A DNA stretch of 64,000 nt, taken from NCBI RefSeq assembly GCF_031834615.1, contig NZ_CP115543.1:2739001-2803000 (forward strand), in the 5' to 3' direction. The stretch comes from Stenotrophomonas aracearum. GTDB taxonomy: Bacteria; Pseudomonadota; Gammaproteobacteria; Xanthomonadales; Xanthomonadaceae. Positions 8,276-17,536 of this stretch are shown piece by piece (the stretch's first letter is position 1; every line of letters begins with the position of its first letter). Both the position numbers and the translations under genes were made by a program. The notes under the pieces were generated by a model. That model did not search any database, had not been told where the DNA came from, and saw only the letters and a list, made by a program, of their open reading frames with translations.

Positions 8276-8632
8276 ATGGCGATCACCCTGTTGCTTGTGG
8301 ATGACGAAGAGGACCTGCGTGCGGTGATGACCGAGGGCCTGTCGCTCTACGGCTTCGACGTCACCACCGCCAGCGATGGAAGCGAAGCGCTGGTCCAGCT
8401 GCGCGGGGACACGCAGTTTGCGGTGGTGGTCACCGACGTCAGCATGCCGGGCGATGTGTCTGGCCTCCAGGTGGCCGCCGAAGCGACCGCCCTGCAGCCC
8501 GAAGCGCTTGTGATGGTGGTGTCCGGCCTGCAACGTTCGCAGCTGCCGCCGATGCCGCCGTCCGTGGAGTACGTTTCCAAACCCTATCGGCTGAAGAACC
8601 TCGTCGATCTCATACGCAAGCAGCTGACGTGA
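8276..8632 (+). CDS. Single-domain response regulator (CheY-like)
   Basis: A 118-residue receiver domain with no output domain. Acidic pocket LLVDDEED, phosphoacceptor Asp54 in VVTDVSMPG, and the conserved Lys in YVSKPYR near residue 101 are present. The ATG at 8276 comes one base after the kinase stop, with GTGAGGG (8264-8270) as ribosome site. It probably receives phosphate from the adjacent PAS kinase, either as a phosphate shuttle or acting through protein contacts. A repeat pair follows the stop. Confidence 0.9.
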   Translation: MAITLLLVDDEEDLRAVMTEGLSLYGFDVTTASDGSEALVQLRGDTQFAVVVTDVSMPGDVSGLQVAAEATALQPEALVMVVSGLQRSQLPPMPPSVEYVSKPYRLKNLVDLIRKQLT

Positions 8633-8640
8633 GGCGGAGC

Positions 8641-8692
8641 GGCCGGGCAGAGCCCGGCGCTACGCTGCCTGCTGGCCGGGCAAGGTCCGGCG
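8641..8692 (-). repeat. SMAG-type palindromes after the response regulator
   Basis: GGCCGGGCAGAGCCCGGCGC followed by TAC (8641-8663) is a GTAG-headed element on the minus strand. A degenerate second copy (GGCCGGGCAAGGTCCGGC, 8673-8690) follows. They lie between the response regulator and the convergent SymE-like gene and may act as a bidirectional transcript end. Confidence 0.65.
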
Positions 8693-8703
8693 CAATCCCG
8701 GCA

Positions 8704-9025
8704 TCACGACGCCTGCAGGCGCTCGCGTTCGAGGCGTGCGAGCTGCAGGCGGCCCATCTTGCGGACCTTTGGGACGTCCGGCTTCGGCGGCTCCAGCAGG
8801 GTGAGCATGACGCAGCCGCGTTTGACGTGGACCTTCAGGCGCGCGCCTATGTCCAGGCCGGCGGCGGAGAGCCACATGCCGCGTACCTTGACGCAGGGGA
8901 TGGGGTCTTCGCCGAGGTCTTCCCGGCTGCCCGGGTAGCCGAAGGGCTCCACGCGGAGCGTGTCAGGTTGGCGGATGTAGTATTGGCGGTTCGGCGGATT
9001 CGACTTCAGGCAATGTGGTTTGCAT
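8704..9025 (-). pseudogene. SymE-like toxin gene with probable frameshift near its start
   Basis: The open frame ending at 8704 contains IPCVKVRGMWLSAAGLDIG and ARLKVHVKRGCVMLTL, which fit the SymE family (AbrB-fold type I toxin of E. coli; pattern I-P-x-x-x-x-G-x-W-L-x-x-A-G-F...V-x-x-G-x-L-x-L-x). The only ATG with a strong ribosome site (GGAGGT at 9036-9031, five-base spacing) is at 9025, but it reads 20 codons (MQTTLPEVESAEPP...) and stops at 8963. Removing one C near 8983-8992 would join it to the SymE frame (...ESAERQYYIRQPD). I therefore read it as a one-base frameshift or a recoded gene. The upstream 9026-9300 region is less GC-rich than its surroundings and has no other gene. Confidence 0.6.
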
Positions 9026-9303
9026 GTTGGACCTCCGATGGAAGTCTCCTTCACCGGATGGTGAGGGAGTCGGGAGGTTGAAAACCGTAGAGAGGAACCG
9101 GCGTGGCGTATTTCCGCGAGGGTGTTGTATTGACCACCCTCCCGACATTGAGCGTCCAACTTGCTGATCCTCTCTGGAGTTTTCAAGCTCCTGCGAAGAC
9201 CATGCGCCATCTTGGCAGACAGTGGAAGTTGATTGTTTCTTTCGATATGGAGGGTTTGGTTGGCGGTGCCTATGATTGTCGCGAATGGCTTCGGCCGGGT
9301 TTA

Positions 9304-9402
9304 CGTGGGACACGCATGGCGTGTCGCTACGCGTAAGGAGCCAACGATTCGCAGGCAAAGCCGGCACATCCCACGTAGCGACACGCCATGCGTGTCCCAC
9401 GC
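9304..9402. repeat. Inverted pair of SMAG-type palindromes
   Basis: The two copies (9304-9333 and 9373-9402) are inverted relative to each other and share the core GACACGCCATGCGTGTC with GTAG heads facing inward. Their outer bases extend the complementarity (CGTGGGACACG / CGTGTCCCACG). They lie just past the 3' end of cydC and may end its transcript. Confidence 0.75.
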
Positions 9403-9415
9403 AACGCCGGTAACG

Positions 9416-11092
9416 CTACGCCAACCCCAACGCACCCTCATGCAACCGATAACTCCGATGCACAATCCCATCGGGCAACGCGTCATGCGTAATCATCACC
9501 AGGCTACGGCCATTCAACGCCGCGACCATGTCACGCAACAACGCATGCGCGGTATCCACATCCAGCCCTTCGGTAGGTTCATCCAGCAACAGGATCGGTG
9601 AGCCACGCAGCAACGCACGCGCCAGCGCCAGCCGTCGCGCCTGACCGGCCGACATGGTGGCGCCGTTCTCGCCCACCCAGGCCTGCAGGCCGCCCAGCCG
9701 TTCGGCCCAGGCGTGCAGACGCACGTCCGCCAGCACCTGCCACAGCTGTTCGTCGCTGGCCTGCGCGTCACCCAGCCGCAGGTTGTCGGCAATGCTGCCT
9801 GCGAACACCGGCGCGTTCTGCGGCAACCATGCAATCTGCCGGTGCCAGTCGGCCTGCGCCAAGCTGCGGATGTCCTGCCCGCCGTACAGCACGCGCCCGG
9901 CGTCCGGGTCCCACAGGCGCAGCAGCAGCGACGACAACGTGGTCTTGCCGCTGCCGCTGTCACCGCGAATGGCCATGCGTTCGCCCGGTTCGAGCCGCAG
10001 CTCCACGCCATCCAGCAGCGCGCGCGCCTGCCCCGGCCAGCGGAAGCTGACGCGTTCGAACGTCAACGTTGCCGGCTGCGCTGGAACCGCCACCGGCACC
10101 TCGGCGTCGGCCACGCCCGCAGGCTGGTCGACAATGGCCTCCAGCCGTGCGGCGGCAACGCGCCCGGACAACCAGGACTGCCACGCCAACCCGATCCCGG
10201 CCCACAGTTCGATCAGGGCGACAGTGAGGAACACCAGCGCCGCCGCCAGCGCCGCATCGATCGCGCCACGTTCGAATCCATGCAGCGCCACCCACAGCAT
10301 GCCGACCAGGCCGCCCCCGGCGCATACGCCGTGCAGCGCATTGCCAGCCACCAGCCGCCACCGGCGGCGACGATCGCGCGAGCGCAGCTGCTTGGCGGCC
10401 ACCAGCACGCGCAGGTTCCAGTCTTCACGGGCGTGCAGCGCGGTCAGGTCCGCCGCGCCTTCCAGCCCTTCGAACGACTGCGCCCGCAGCTGCGCGCGAT
10501 GCAGCGCGCGGTCGCGCTCATGGGCACCGGCGCCACGCACCGTGAGCCACGGCACGCCCACGCCGATCACCAATGCGAGCACGGCCAGCAGCAGTGCGGC
10601 GGGCGGGTAGATCAGCCACGACGAGAGCACCGCCACCAGCGACACCCCGCCCAGCGCCAGCAGCGGCCCGATGGCGCGCACCAGCAGGCCGTCCACTTCG
10701 CCGATGTCCGACATCAACCGGGCCAGCAGCTCACCGGTGCGCACCCCCGCCAACCGCGCCGGCGCCAGTGGCAGCGCGCGACGGAAGAACCACACACGCA
10801 GGTCGCGGGCGATGCGCAGGGTGACGTCATGGCCGACCAGCTTCTCGAAATAGCGCGAGACGATGCGCGCCATGGTCAGGCCCCGGATACCGGCCGAGGG
10901 CGAGAAGAAGTTGAAACCGCTGCCCAGCCCGGCCGCACCGGCCAGCGCGGCGGCGGTCAGGAAGCCGCCGGACAGGCCGAGCAGCGCGGTGCCCGCCAGC
11001 ATGGTGGTCCACAGCAGCAGCACGGTCAGCAGCAGGCGGCCGCGATGGCGGGTGAACACCTGTTTCAGGGAATCGTCGCGCACGTCGTTCAT
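9416..11092 (-). CDS. cydC: CydC, ABC exporter subunit for cytochrome bd assembly
   Basis: One half (558 residues) of the heterodimeric CydDC exporter, which moves cysteine/glutathione to the periplasm and is needed to assemble cytochrome bd. A six-helix membrane domain fills roughly residues 20-310 and the ATPase follows, with Walker A GDSGSGKTTL, signature MSAGQARRLALARALL (a weakly degenerate LSGGQ) and Walker B ILLLDEPTEGLD. ATG 11092 overlaps the cydD stop by four bases (ATGA), implying translational coupling. It is transcribed away from cydABX, with the shared control region at 12820-13045. Confidence 0.93.
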   Translation of the reverse strand: MNDVRDDSLKQVFTRHRGRLLLTVLLLWTTMLAGTALLGLSGGFLTAAALAGAAGLGSGFNFFSPSAGIRGLTMARIVSRYFEKLVGHDVTLRIARDLRVWFFRRALPLAPARLAGVRTGELLARLMSDIGEVDGLLVRAIGPLLALGGVSLVAVLSSWLIYPPAALLLAVLALVIGVGVPWLTVRGAGAHERDRALHRAQLRAQSFEGLEGAADLTALHAREDWNLRVLVAAKQLRSRDRRRRWRLVAGNALHGVCAGGGLVGMLWVALHGFERGAIDAALAAALVFLTVALIELWAGIGLAWQSWLSGRVAAARLEAIVDQPAGVADAEVPVAVPAQPATLTFERVSFRWPGQARALLDGVELRLEPGERMAIRGDSGSGKTTLSSLLLRLWDPDAGRVLYGGQDIRSLAQADWHRQIAWLPQNAPVFAGSIADNLRLGDAQASDEQLWQVLADVRLHAWAERLGGLQAWVGENGATMSAGQARRLALARALLRGSPILLLDEPTEGLDVDTAHALLRDMVAALNGRSLVMITHDALPDGIVHRSYRLHEGALGLA

Positions 11093-12819
11093 GCCGGCTC
11101 CTCCGTGACCTGCGTGCGCCCGGCCGAAGTCAGCACCAGCCGCGTGTCGGCCCAGCGCATCGCGGTCTCGCTATGCGTGGCAATCACCACCGCGCGGTCA
11201 CGCGCGAACGCGGCCAGGGTCTGCAGCAGGGCGGCCTCGGTGTCCGGATCAAGGAAGGCGGTCGGCTCGTCCAGCAGCAGCAGCTGCGGGTCGCGCAGCA
11301 GCAGGCGGGCCAGGCCGATACGGCGCGCTTCGCCTCCGGACAGTCCGAACCCGCGCTCGCCGATCACCGTGTCCAGGCCCTGCGGCAGGTGCGCGGCAAA
11401 GCGCATCACCTGTGCCGCTTCGGCCACCGCGCGCAGGCGCGCATCGCTCACGCCGGGGTCGGCCAGGCGCAGGTTGTCGGCGATGCTGCCGTGGAACAGG
11501 TACGGGCGCTGCCCGGCGTAGCCCACCTCCAGCCCGGGACGCAGCACGATGCTGCCCGAACGCGGCGGCAACCAGCCGGCCAATGCTTCCAGCAGGGTGC
11601 TCTTGCCGCTGCCACTGGGACCGACCAACGCCAGGCGCTGGCCCGCTTCAATCTGGAACGAGAGCTGCTGCACCACGTCGTGATCAGCGCCCAGCGGACG
11701 CAGGACCAGATCCCGCACCACCACCGGCGGCGCATGCTGTTCCAGCAGCTCGGGCGCGCGTGCCGGTTGGGAAAACACATCGGCCGCGTCCCCCTGCTCC
11801 GGCAGCTCGCCCAGCAGGCGCTCCACCTCGGCCGCCGCCGCAAGCGCATTGGCGCGGTCGTGGTAATGCGCCGCCAGGCGGCGCAGCGGCGCATAGAACT
11901 CCGGCGCCAGCAGCAGGCAGAACATGCCGGCGCCCAACGTGGGCACCGCCGCATGCAGCGACATCAGCCCCAGATAGCTCAGGCCCAGGTACAGGGCGAC
12001 CATGGCCACGCTGACCGAAGCGAAGAACTCCAGCACTGTGGACGACAGGAAGGCGATGCGCAGCACCTTCATCGTCCGCTCGCGCACGCCTTCGGCCGCA
12101 GCCGCGACGCCTTCCAGCTCGGCCTCGCCCCGCCCGTACAGGCGCAGCAGGCCCAGGCCCTTGATGCGGTCGGCGAAATGCCCGCTCATGCGCGCCAGTT
12201 CGCCGAGCTGGGCGCGGCCGGCCGCTTCCGCGCCCCAGCCCACCAGCATCATGAAGAACGGCACCAGCGGCGCGGTGAACAGCAGGATCAGCGCCACCAC
12301 CCAGTCCACGCAGGCCACCGCCAGCAGGATCAGCAGCGGCACCACCACCACTTCGATGCGCACCGGCTGGTAACCCGCGTAGTAGCTCTCCACCGCATCG
12401 GCATGGGCCAGCATCAGTTCGCCGAGCTCGCCGCTGCGCTGCTGGCGCAGCCACAACGGGCCGCGCCCGAGCAGGCGGCGGTACACCCGTTCGCGCAGGG
12501 CCAACCGGGCGGTATCGGCCACATCGCCCGCCGCCGCTTGGGTAAAACTACTGAGCAACGCGCGTACGATCAGTATTAGCATGAGTCCCAGCAGCACCCC
12601 GGTGGCTTCGGCCAACGGGCGGCGCGCCACCAGCACGGCCTGGATGAGCCAGGCAATGGCGGCCGCCTGCCCGATCAGCAGGGCGCCCGACGTGCAGATG
12701 GACAGCGCGGCCAGGCGCTGGCGACCACGTGCGCCAACGGCGAGGCTGTCCAGCCAGCGCAGGCGCTGGCGACGCAGGTCGGGGGTTTCAACCGCAAGCA
12801 CGTCCGGGGGCTGGCTCAA
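11089..12819 (-). CDS. cydD: CydD, ABC exporter subunit for cytochrome bd assembly
   Basis: The partner half of CydDC (576 residues). The membrane domain lies in about residues 30-330; the ATPase has Walker A GPSGSGKSTL, an intact signature LSGGEARRIGLARLLL and Walker B LLLLDEPTAFLD. It is the first gene of the cydDC unit and starts 227 bp from cydA on the opposite strand, an arrangement that lets one regulatory region serve both the oxidase genes and their assembly exporter. A perfect FNR box lies 123 bp upstream of its start. Confidence 0.93.
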   Translation of the reverse strand: MSQPPDVLAVETPDLRRQRLRWLDSLAVGARGRQRLAALSICTSGALLIGQAAAIAWLIQAVLVARRPLAEATGVLLGLMLILIVRALLSSFTQAAAGDVADTARLALRERVYRRLLGRGPLWLRQQRSGELGELMLAHADAVESYYAGYQPVRIEVVVVPLLILLAVACVDWVVALILLFTAPLVPFFMMLVGWGAEAAGRAQLGELARMSGHFADRIKGLGLLRLYGRGEAELEGVAAAAEGVRERTMKVLRIAFLSSTVLEFFASVSVAMVALYLGLSYLGLMSLHAAVPTLGAGMFCLLLAPEFYAPLRRLAAHYHDRANALAAAAEVERLLGELPEQGDAADVFSQPARAPELLEQHAPPVVVRDLVLRPLGADHDVVQQLSFQIEAGQRLALVGPSGSGKSTLLEALAGWLPPRSGSIVLRPGLEVGYAGQRPYLFHGSIADNLRLADPGVSDARLRAVAEAAQVMRFAAHLPQGLDTVIGERGFGLSGGEARRIGLARLLLRDPQLLLLDEPTAFLDPDTEAALLQTLAAFARDRAVVIATHSETAMRWADTRLVLTSAGRTQVTEEPA

Positions 12820-12941
12820 GAGGATTCACTGGCGCCACAGAAGAGATGCCTGACATTGTAATGGCTGCCGACGTACCCTTCCGGTGCGGCGCACGGTCGC
12901 AGGGGGAGGTCGTACGATGCCTCCCATCACCGCCACCTACA

Positions 12942-12955
12942 TTGATCTGAATCAA
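12942..12955. promoter_or_regulatory. FNR/Anr box between cydDC and cydABX
   Basis: TTGAT-CTGA-ATCAA matches the FNR consensus (TTGAT-N4-ATCAA) at every position. Its centre is 97 bp before the cydA start. A CAGAAT at 12978-12983 sits where a -10 box would fall if the site acted at -41.5, so oxygen-responsive activation of cydABX is the simplest reading; cydDC could be controlled from the same site. Confidence 0.8.
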
Positions 12956-13045
12956 GGCTGTTTGAAGTTGCAGGTCACAGAATTCATCCCGTAGACCCCC
13001 CTTCCCGCCACCTGAAACGGCAGAACCCCACGAGGTAGCCAGGCC

Positions 13046-14632
13046 ATGATCGATTCGACAGTCGTAGAACTGTCGCGGCTGCAGTTCGCTTTGACCGCGA
13101 TGTACCACTTCCTTTTCGTCCCCCTCACGCTTGGCCTCTCGTTCCTGGTGGCCATCATGGAAAGCGTGTACGTGATGACCCGCAAACAGGTCTGGCGGCA
13201 GATGACCCTGTTCTGGGGCACGCTGTTCGGGATCAATTTCGCCATCGGCGTGGCCACCGGCCTGGTGATGGAATTCCAGTTCGGCATGAACTGGTCGTAC
13301 TACAGCCACTACGTGGGCGACATCTTCGGTGCGCCGCTGGCCATTGAAGGGCTGATGGCGTTCTTCCTGGAAGCCACCCTGATCGGCCTGTTCTTCTTCG
13401 GCTGGAAGCGGCTGAGCCCGGTCAAGCACCTGGCGGTGACCTGGTTCATGGCGCTGGGCACCAATCTGTCGGCGGTTTGGATCCTGATCGCCAACGGCTG
13501 GATGCAGAACCCCACCGGTGCGGTGTTCAACCCGGACACCATGCGCATGGAGGTGGTGGACTTCGCCGCGGTGCTGTTCAACCCGGTGGCGCAGGCCAAG
13601 TTCGTGCACACGGTGAGCGCGGGCTACGTGACCGGCGCGATCTTCGTGATGGGCATCAGCGCGTTCTACCTGCTGCGCAACAAGCACCAGGACATGGCGC
13701 GGCGTTCGTTCGCGGTGGCGGCTGCGTTCGGCCTGCTGTCGTCGCTGTCGGTGGTGGTGCTGGGCGATGAGAGCGGTTATGCCGCCAGCGAGCACCAGAA
13801 GATGAAGCTCGCCGCCATTGAAGCGATGTGGGAAACCGAGCGCGCGCCGGCCGACTTCACCGCGTTCGGCATTCCGAACCAGCAGACCCAGCAGAACGAC
13901 TTCGCGATCCGGATTCCGTACCTGATGGGCCTGATCGCCACGCGTTCGTTCAACCAGCCGATCCCGGGCATCCTGGAACTGGTGGACCGCGCCGAGCACC
14001 GCATCAAGGGTGGGCAGCTGGCCTACGGTGCGCTGGAACGCGTGCGCAAGGACAAGAACGACGTGGAAGCGCGCGAGATGTTCGACCGCCACTGGCAGGA
14101 CCTGGGCCACGGCCTGCTGCTGAAGCGCTACCGCGACGACATCCTCAATGCCACGCCCGAGGAAATTTCCCAGGCGGCGATGGATACCGTGCCGCGCGTG
14201 GCCCCGCTGTTCTGGACCTTCCGGATCATGGCCGGGCTGGGCTTCTACCTGATCGCGTTCTTCGCGGTGGCCTTCTACTTCTCCTGCCGCAACAACTTCC
14301 AGGACAAGCGCTGGTTCCTGCGCCTGGCGGTGTGGTCGATGCCGGCGCCGTGGATCGCGATCGAATGCGGCTGGTTCGTGGCCGAGTACGGCCGCCAGCC
14401 GTGGGCGGTGGACGGCGTGCTGCCCACCTTCTACGCAGCCTCGGGCCTGGCCCTGCATGAAATCCTGACCACGCTGGCGGTGTTCACCGCGCTGTACACG
14501 GTGCTGCTGATCATCGAGGTCAAGCTGATGCTCAAGGCGATCCGCACCGGCCCGGCCGACATTCTTCCGTCGCTGCAGCCCGCGCGAAAGCCGCTTCCCC
14601 ACACTGCCGCCCCGGCTCCCGGTCAGGCATAA
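13046..14632 (+). CDS. cydA: CydA, cytochrome bd ubiquinol oxidase subunit I
   Basis: The heme-bearing subunit (528 residues) of the high-affinity terminal oxidase. The N-terminus RLQFALTAMYHFLFVPLTLG carries the family's heme-ligand His; later segments include GYVTGAIFVMGISAFYLLR and the C-terminal ECGWFVAEYGRQPWAV with PTFYAASG. The length resembles E. coli CydA (about 520), which fits a long quinol loop. ATG 13046 has GAGG at 13032-13035. cydB starts 15 bp after the stop, followed by cydX. An upstream FNR box suggests microaerobic induction. Confidence 0.96.
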   Translation: MIDSTVVELSRLQFALTAMYHFLFVPLTLGLSFLVAIMESVYVMTRKQVWRQMTLFWGTLFGINFAIGVATGLVMEFQFGMNWSYYSHYVGDIFGAPLAIEGLMAFFLEATLIGLFFFGWKRLSPVKHLAVTWFMALGTNLSAVWILIANGWMQNPTGAVFNPDTMRMEVVDFAAVLFNPVAQAKFVHTVSAGYVTGAIFVMGISAFYLLRNKHQDMARRSFAVAAAFGLLSSLSVVVLGDESGYAASEHQKMKLAAIEAMWETERAPADFTAFGIPNQQTQQNDFAIRIPYLMGLIATRSFNQPIPGILELVDRAEHRIKGGQLAYGALERVRKDKNDVEAREMFDRHWQDLGHGLLLKRYRDDILNATPEEISQAAMDTVPRVAPLFWTFRIMAGLGFYLIAFFAVAFYFSCRNNFQDKRWFLRLAVWSMPAPWIAIECGWFVAEYGRQPWAVDGVLPTFYAASGLALHEILTTLAVFTALYTVLLIIEVKLMLKAIRTGPADILPSLQPARKPLPHTAAPAPGQA

Positions 14633-14647
14633 GGCAGGAGAAACCAC

Positions 14648-15802
14648 ATGGACATTCTTGGACTCGATTACACCACCCTGCGCGTGATCTGGTGGCTGCT
14701 GCTGGGCATCCTGCTGGTCGGCTGGGCGGTGATGGACGGCTTCGACCTGGGCGTGGGCACCCTGCTCCCGTTCGTGGCGAAGACCGATGAGGAACGCCGG
14801 CTGGTGATCAACACCGTGGGCCCGGTGTGGGAAGGCAACCAGGTGTGGCTGGTGCTGGGTGGCGGTGCGATCTTCGCCGCGTGGCCGCCGCTGTATGCGG
14901 TGAGCTTCTCCGGCTTCTACCTGGCGATCTTCGCGATGCTGTTCGGGCTGATCCTGCGCCCGGTCGGTTTCAAGTACCGCAGCAAGATGCCGAGTGCGCG
15001 CTGGCGGAATACGTGGGACTGGGTGCTGTTCGTGGGTGGGCTGCTACCGGCGTTGATTGCCAGCGTGGCGGTGGGCAACGTGCTGCTCGGCGTGCCGTAC
15101 CACTTCGACGACAGCATGCGCATCTTCTACACTGGTTCGTTCTTCGGCCTGCTCACCCCGTTCGCACTGCTGGCCGGCCTGGTTGGCGTGGCGATGATGG
15201 TGTCGCACGGTGCTGCGATGCTGGTGTTGAAGACCGACGGCCCGGTGGCCGAGCGGTCGGCGCGTTACGGCAGCATTGCCGCGCTGGTGAGCTTCGTGCT
15301 GTTTGCTGCCGGTGGTGCGTGGGTGGCGTTCGGCCTGCCGGGCTATGAGATCACCTCGCAGGTGGTCACCGACGGCCCGACCAATCCGCTGCTGAAGACC
15401 GCTGCGGTGGGTGCTGCTGCCGGTGGCTGGCTGCGCAACTACAGCAGCATGCCGCTGACCCTGGTGTTCCCGCTGGTCGGCCTGGCCGGTGCACTGGCCA
15501 GCTTCGTGCTGCTGCGGGCACGACGTGGCATGGCGGCATTCCTCGCCTCGGGCGCGTCGATCGCCGGCATCATCCTCACCGTGGGCTTTGCGATCTTCCC
15601 GTTCCTGCTGCCCTCTTCCAGCCAGCCCAGCGGCAGCCTGACCGTATGGGACGCCTCGTCCAGCCAGCTCACGCTGTTCATCATGCTGGTGGCGACAGTG
15701 ATCTTCCTGCCGATCATCCTGGCCTACACCAGCTGGGTGTACCGGGTGATGCGCGGCAAGACCACGTCGGAAGACATGGCCGACAACCCCAACGCATATT
15801 GA
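14648..15802 (+). CDS. cydB: CydB, cytochrome bd ubiquinol oxidase subunit II
   Basis: The structural partner of CydA, 384 residues with eight or nine membrane helices. Typical segments are [18 protein letters not shown] near residues 27-44, [20 protein letters not shown] near 72-91 and [21 protein letters not shown] (14637-14646) directly precedes ATG 14648. It sits between cydA and cydX with short gaps, so the three form one transcript. Confidence 0.96.
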   Translation: MDILGLDYTTLRVIWWLLLGILLVGWAVMDGFDLGVGTLLPFVAKTDEERRLVINTVGPVWEGNQVWLVLGGGAIFAAWPPLYAVSFSGFYLAIFAMLFGLILRPVGFKYRSKMPSARWRNTWDWVLFVGGLLPALIASVAVGNVLLGVPYHFDDSMRIFYTGSFFGLLTPFALLAGLVGVAMMVSHGAAMLVLKTDGPVAERSARYGSIAALVSFVLFAAGGAWVAFGLPGYEITSQVVTDGPTNPLLKTAAVGAAAGGWLRNYSSMPLTLVFPLVGLAGALASFVLLRARRGMAAFLASGASIAGIILTVGFAIFPFLLPSSSQPSGSLTVWDASSSQLTLFIMLVATVIFLPIILAYTSWVYRVMRGKTTSEDMADNPNAY

Positions 15803-15814
15803 TAGGAGACAACC

Positions 15815-15931
15815 ATGTGGTACTTCGCCTGGATTCTCGGCACCGGCCTGGCTTCGGCCGCAGCCATCCTCAACGGCATGTGGTTCGAGGCGCGCGAACA
15901 GACGCTCGCAGACCGCAACGCCGGACGCTAA
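15815..15931 (+). CDS. cydX: CydX, small subunit of cytochrome bd oxidase
   Basis: A 38-residue single-helix protein beginning MWYFAWILGTGLASAAAIL and continuing NGMWFEAREQ, the recognised CydX/CbdX pattern (W-Y-F-x-W-x-L-G). It stabilises the bd oxidase in the inner membrane. ATAGGAGAC (15802-15810) gives a strong ribosome site for ATG 15815, 12 bp after the cydB stop. Confidence 0.92.
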   Translation: MWYFAWILGTGLASAAAILNGMWFEAREQTLADRNAGR

Positions 15932-15938
15932 AAAAAGG

Positions 15939-15967
15939 TTGCCGATACTCTCTTCACACCGTATCCT
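15939..15967 (+). promoter_or_regulatory. Promoter of the first tRNA-Pro
   Basis: TTGCCG (15939-15944), a 17-base spacer and TATCCT (15962-15967), 12 bases before the tRNA. The same TTGCCG/17 bp layout precedes the second copy. Confidence 0.6.
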
Positions 15968-15979
15968 TGTCGGCTCCTT

Positions 15980-16056
<77 letters not shown>

Positions 16057-16073
16057 CTCCGGTGGTCGCATTG

Positions 16074-16104
16074 AAGCCTGGAATCTTCATTTCCAGGCTT
16101 TTTT
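16074..16104 (+). terminator. Rho-independent terminator after tRNA-Pro copy 1
   Basis: AGCCTGGAA / TTCCAGGCT (16075-16083 with 16091-16099), followed by a run of T. Confidence 0.85.
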
Positions 16105-16131
16105 GTCCCCGAAGGTGAACAACGGTCCCCC

Positions 16132-16160
16132 TTGCCGCCGAAGGGTGGGATCGATACAAT
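16132..16160 (+). promoter_or_regulatory. Promoter of the second tRNA-Pro
   Basis: TTGCCG (16132-16137), 17-base spacer, TACAAT (16155-16160), 13 bases before the tRNA. The -10 is closer to consensus than that of copy 1. Confidence 0.7.
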
Positions 16161-16173
16161 AGGCGGCTCCTTA

Positions 16174-16251
<78 letters not shown>

Positions 16252-16267
16252 ACAAGTGGTCACATTG

Positions 16268-16301
16268 AAGCCTGGAAGACGCATGTCCTCCGGGCTTTTT
16301 T
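16268..16301 (+). terminator. Rho-independent terminator after tRNA-Pro copy 2
   Basis: AAGCCTGGA pairs with TCCGGGCTT (one G-T pair), followed by TTTTTT. It is clearly related to the terminator of copy 1. Confidence 0.8.
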
Positions 16302-16324
16302 GTATTTTCATTCCAGAGGCCCCC

Positions 16325-17536
16325 ATGTCTCCCAGCTCTGCCGATTCCACCTCCATGCTTCGCGGCCGCGTGCTGGCGTTCAGCGCCATCCTGCTGGCCG
16401 CGCTCAACCTGCGCACGGCGGTGACCTCGGTCACGCCGCTGCTGGACCAGCTGGGCCAGACCTTCGGCTTCGGCACCACCATGACCGGCGTGCTGGGCAT
16501 GCTGCCGACTGCGTCGTTCGCGCTGTTCGGGGTGACCACGCCGATGGTGGCGCGCCGCATCGGGCTGGAGCGCACCGCGCTGCTGGCCATGCTGCTGGCG
16601 GCGGTGGGCCTGCTGCTGCGTTCGATGGCCGGCGGCGTGGGCAGCCTGCTGTTCGGTTCGGTGGTGGCGCTGGCCGGCATGGGCATCGGCAACGTGGTGG
16701 TGCCGCCGCTGGTGAAGCGCTACTTCGCCAACCGCGTGGGCACGGTAAGCACGCTTTATATAACGGTGCTGCAGCTGGGCACGATGGTGCCGGCGCTGCT
16801 GGCGGTGCCGCTGGCCGAACAGGCCGGTTGGCGCGTGTCCCTGGGGATCTGGGCGATCCTGGCAGTGGCTGCCGCCCTGCCCTGGATCGCGCTGGCCCGC
16901 CGCCGCCCGCATCCGGACCCGCTGGACACCGCCGCCGATCCGGCCGCGCAGCCGCACGGCAAGGTGTGGCGCACGCCGCTGGCCTGGGGCATGGCGCTGA
17001 TGTTCGGCATGACCTCGCTGATGACCTATTCGATGTTCACCTGGCTGCCGCGCATCGTGGTGGAAGCCGGGGCCACGCCGGCGTTCGGCGGGGTGATGGT
17101 GGCGATCTTCGCCGCGCTGGGGCTGGTGCCGTCGTTGACGATGCCGGCGCTGGCAGTGCGCCTGCGCAATCCGTTCCCGCTGGTGGTTGTCGGTTTCAGC
17201 GCGTTCTTGATTGCGTTCGCGGGGCTGTTGTTCGCGCCGATGAAGGCACCGTGGTTGTGGGCGGTGCTGTTGGGCATTGGGCCTTCCACGTTCCCGTTGG
17301 CGCTGACGCTGATCAACCTGCGCACGCGTACGCCGGCCGGGTCGGCCGCGCTGTCGGGGTTCATGCAGGGTGTCGGGTATGCCTTCAGCTGCCTGGGACC
17401 GTTCCTGTTTGGTTGGCTGCATGCGATCAGCGGTGCGTGGTACCTGCCGTTCGGGTTCCTGCTGGTGTGTGCGCTGGTGTTGATCAGTGCCTCGTGGGTG
17501 GCGTGCAAGCCGCAGAAGCTTGAGGACGTCTGGTAA
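16325..17536 (+). CDS. MFS transporter, CynX/NimT family
   Basis: A 12-helix carrier of 403 residues. The first helix and loop contain LLAALNLRTAVTSVTPLL, the hallmark of the CynX (cyanate)/NimT (2-nitroimidazole) group; a central cytoplasmic loop lies near 195-215 (RRRPHPDPLDTAADPAAQPH). Substrates of this group are poorly predicted from sequence. ATG 16325 has CAGAGG at 16313-16318 and is preferred over frames starting inside the tRNA unit. It is probably monocistronic; the downstream pga operon is preceded by a 354 bp control region. Confidence 0.88.
   Translation: MSPSSADSTSMLRGRVLAFSAILLAALNLRTAVTSVTPLLDQLGQTFGFGTTMTGVLGMLPTASFALFGVTTPMVARRIGLERTALLAMLLAAVGLLLRSMAGGVGSLLFGSVVALAGMGIGNVVVPPLVKRYFANRVGTVSTLYITVLQLGTMVPALLAVPLAEQAGWRVSLGIWAILAVAAALPWIALARRRPHPDPLDTAADPAAQPHGKVWRTPLAWGMALMFGMTSLMTYSMFTWLPRIVVEAGATPAFGGVMVAIFAALGLVPSLTMPALAVRLRNPFPLVVVGFSAFLIAFAGLLFAPMKAPWLWAVLLGIGPSTFPLALTLINLRTRTPAGSAALSGFMQGVGYAFSCLGPFLFGWLHAISGAWYLPFGFLLVCALVLISASWVACKPQKLEDVW

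Noticed and set aside
9026..9300. Toxin-antitoxin partner or second small gene upstream of the SymE-like locus
   Set aside because: Open frames here lack start signals and recognisable motifs; SymE systems normally use an antisense RNA, which cannot be seen from sequence alone.
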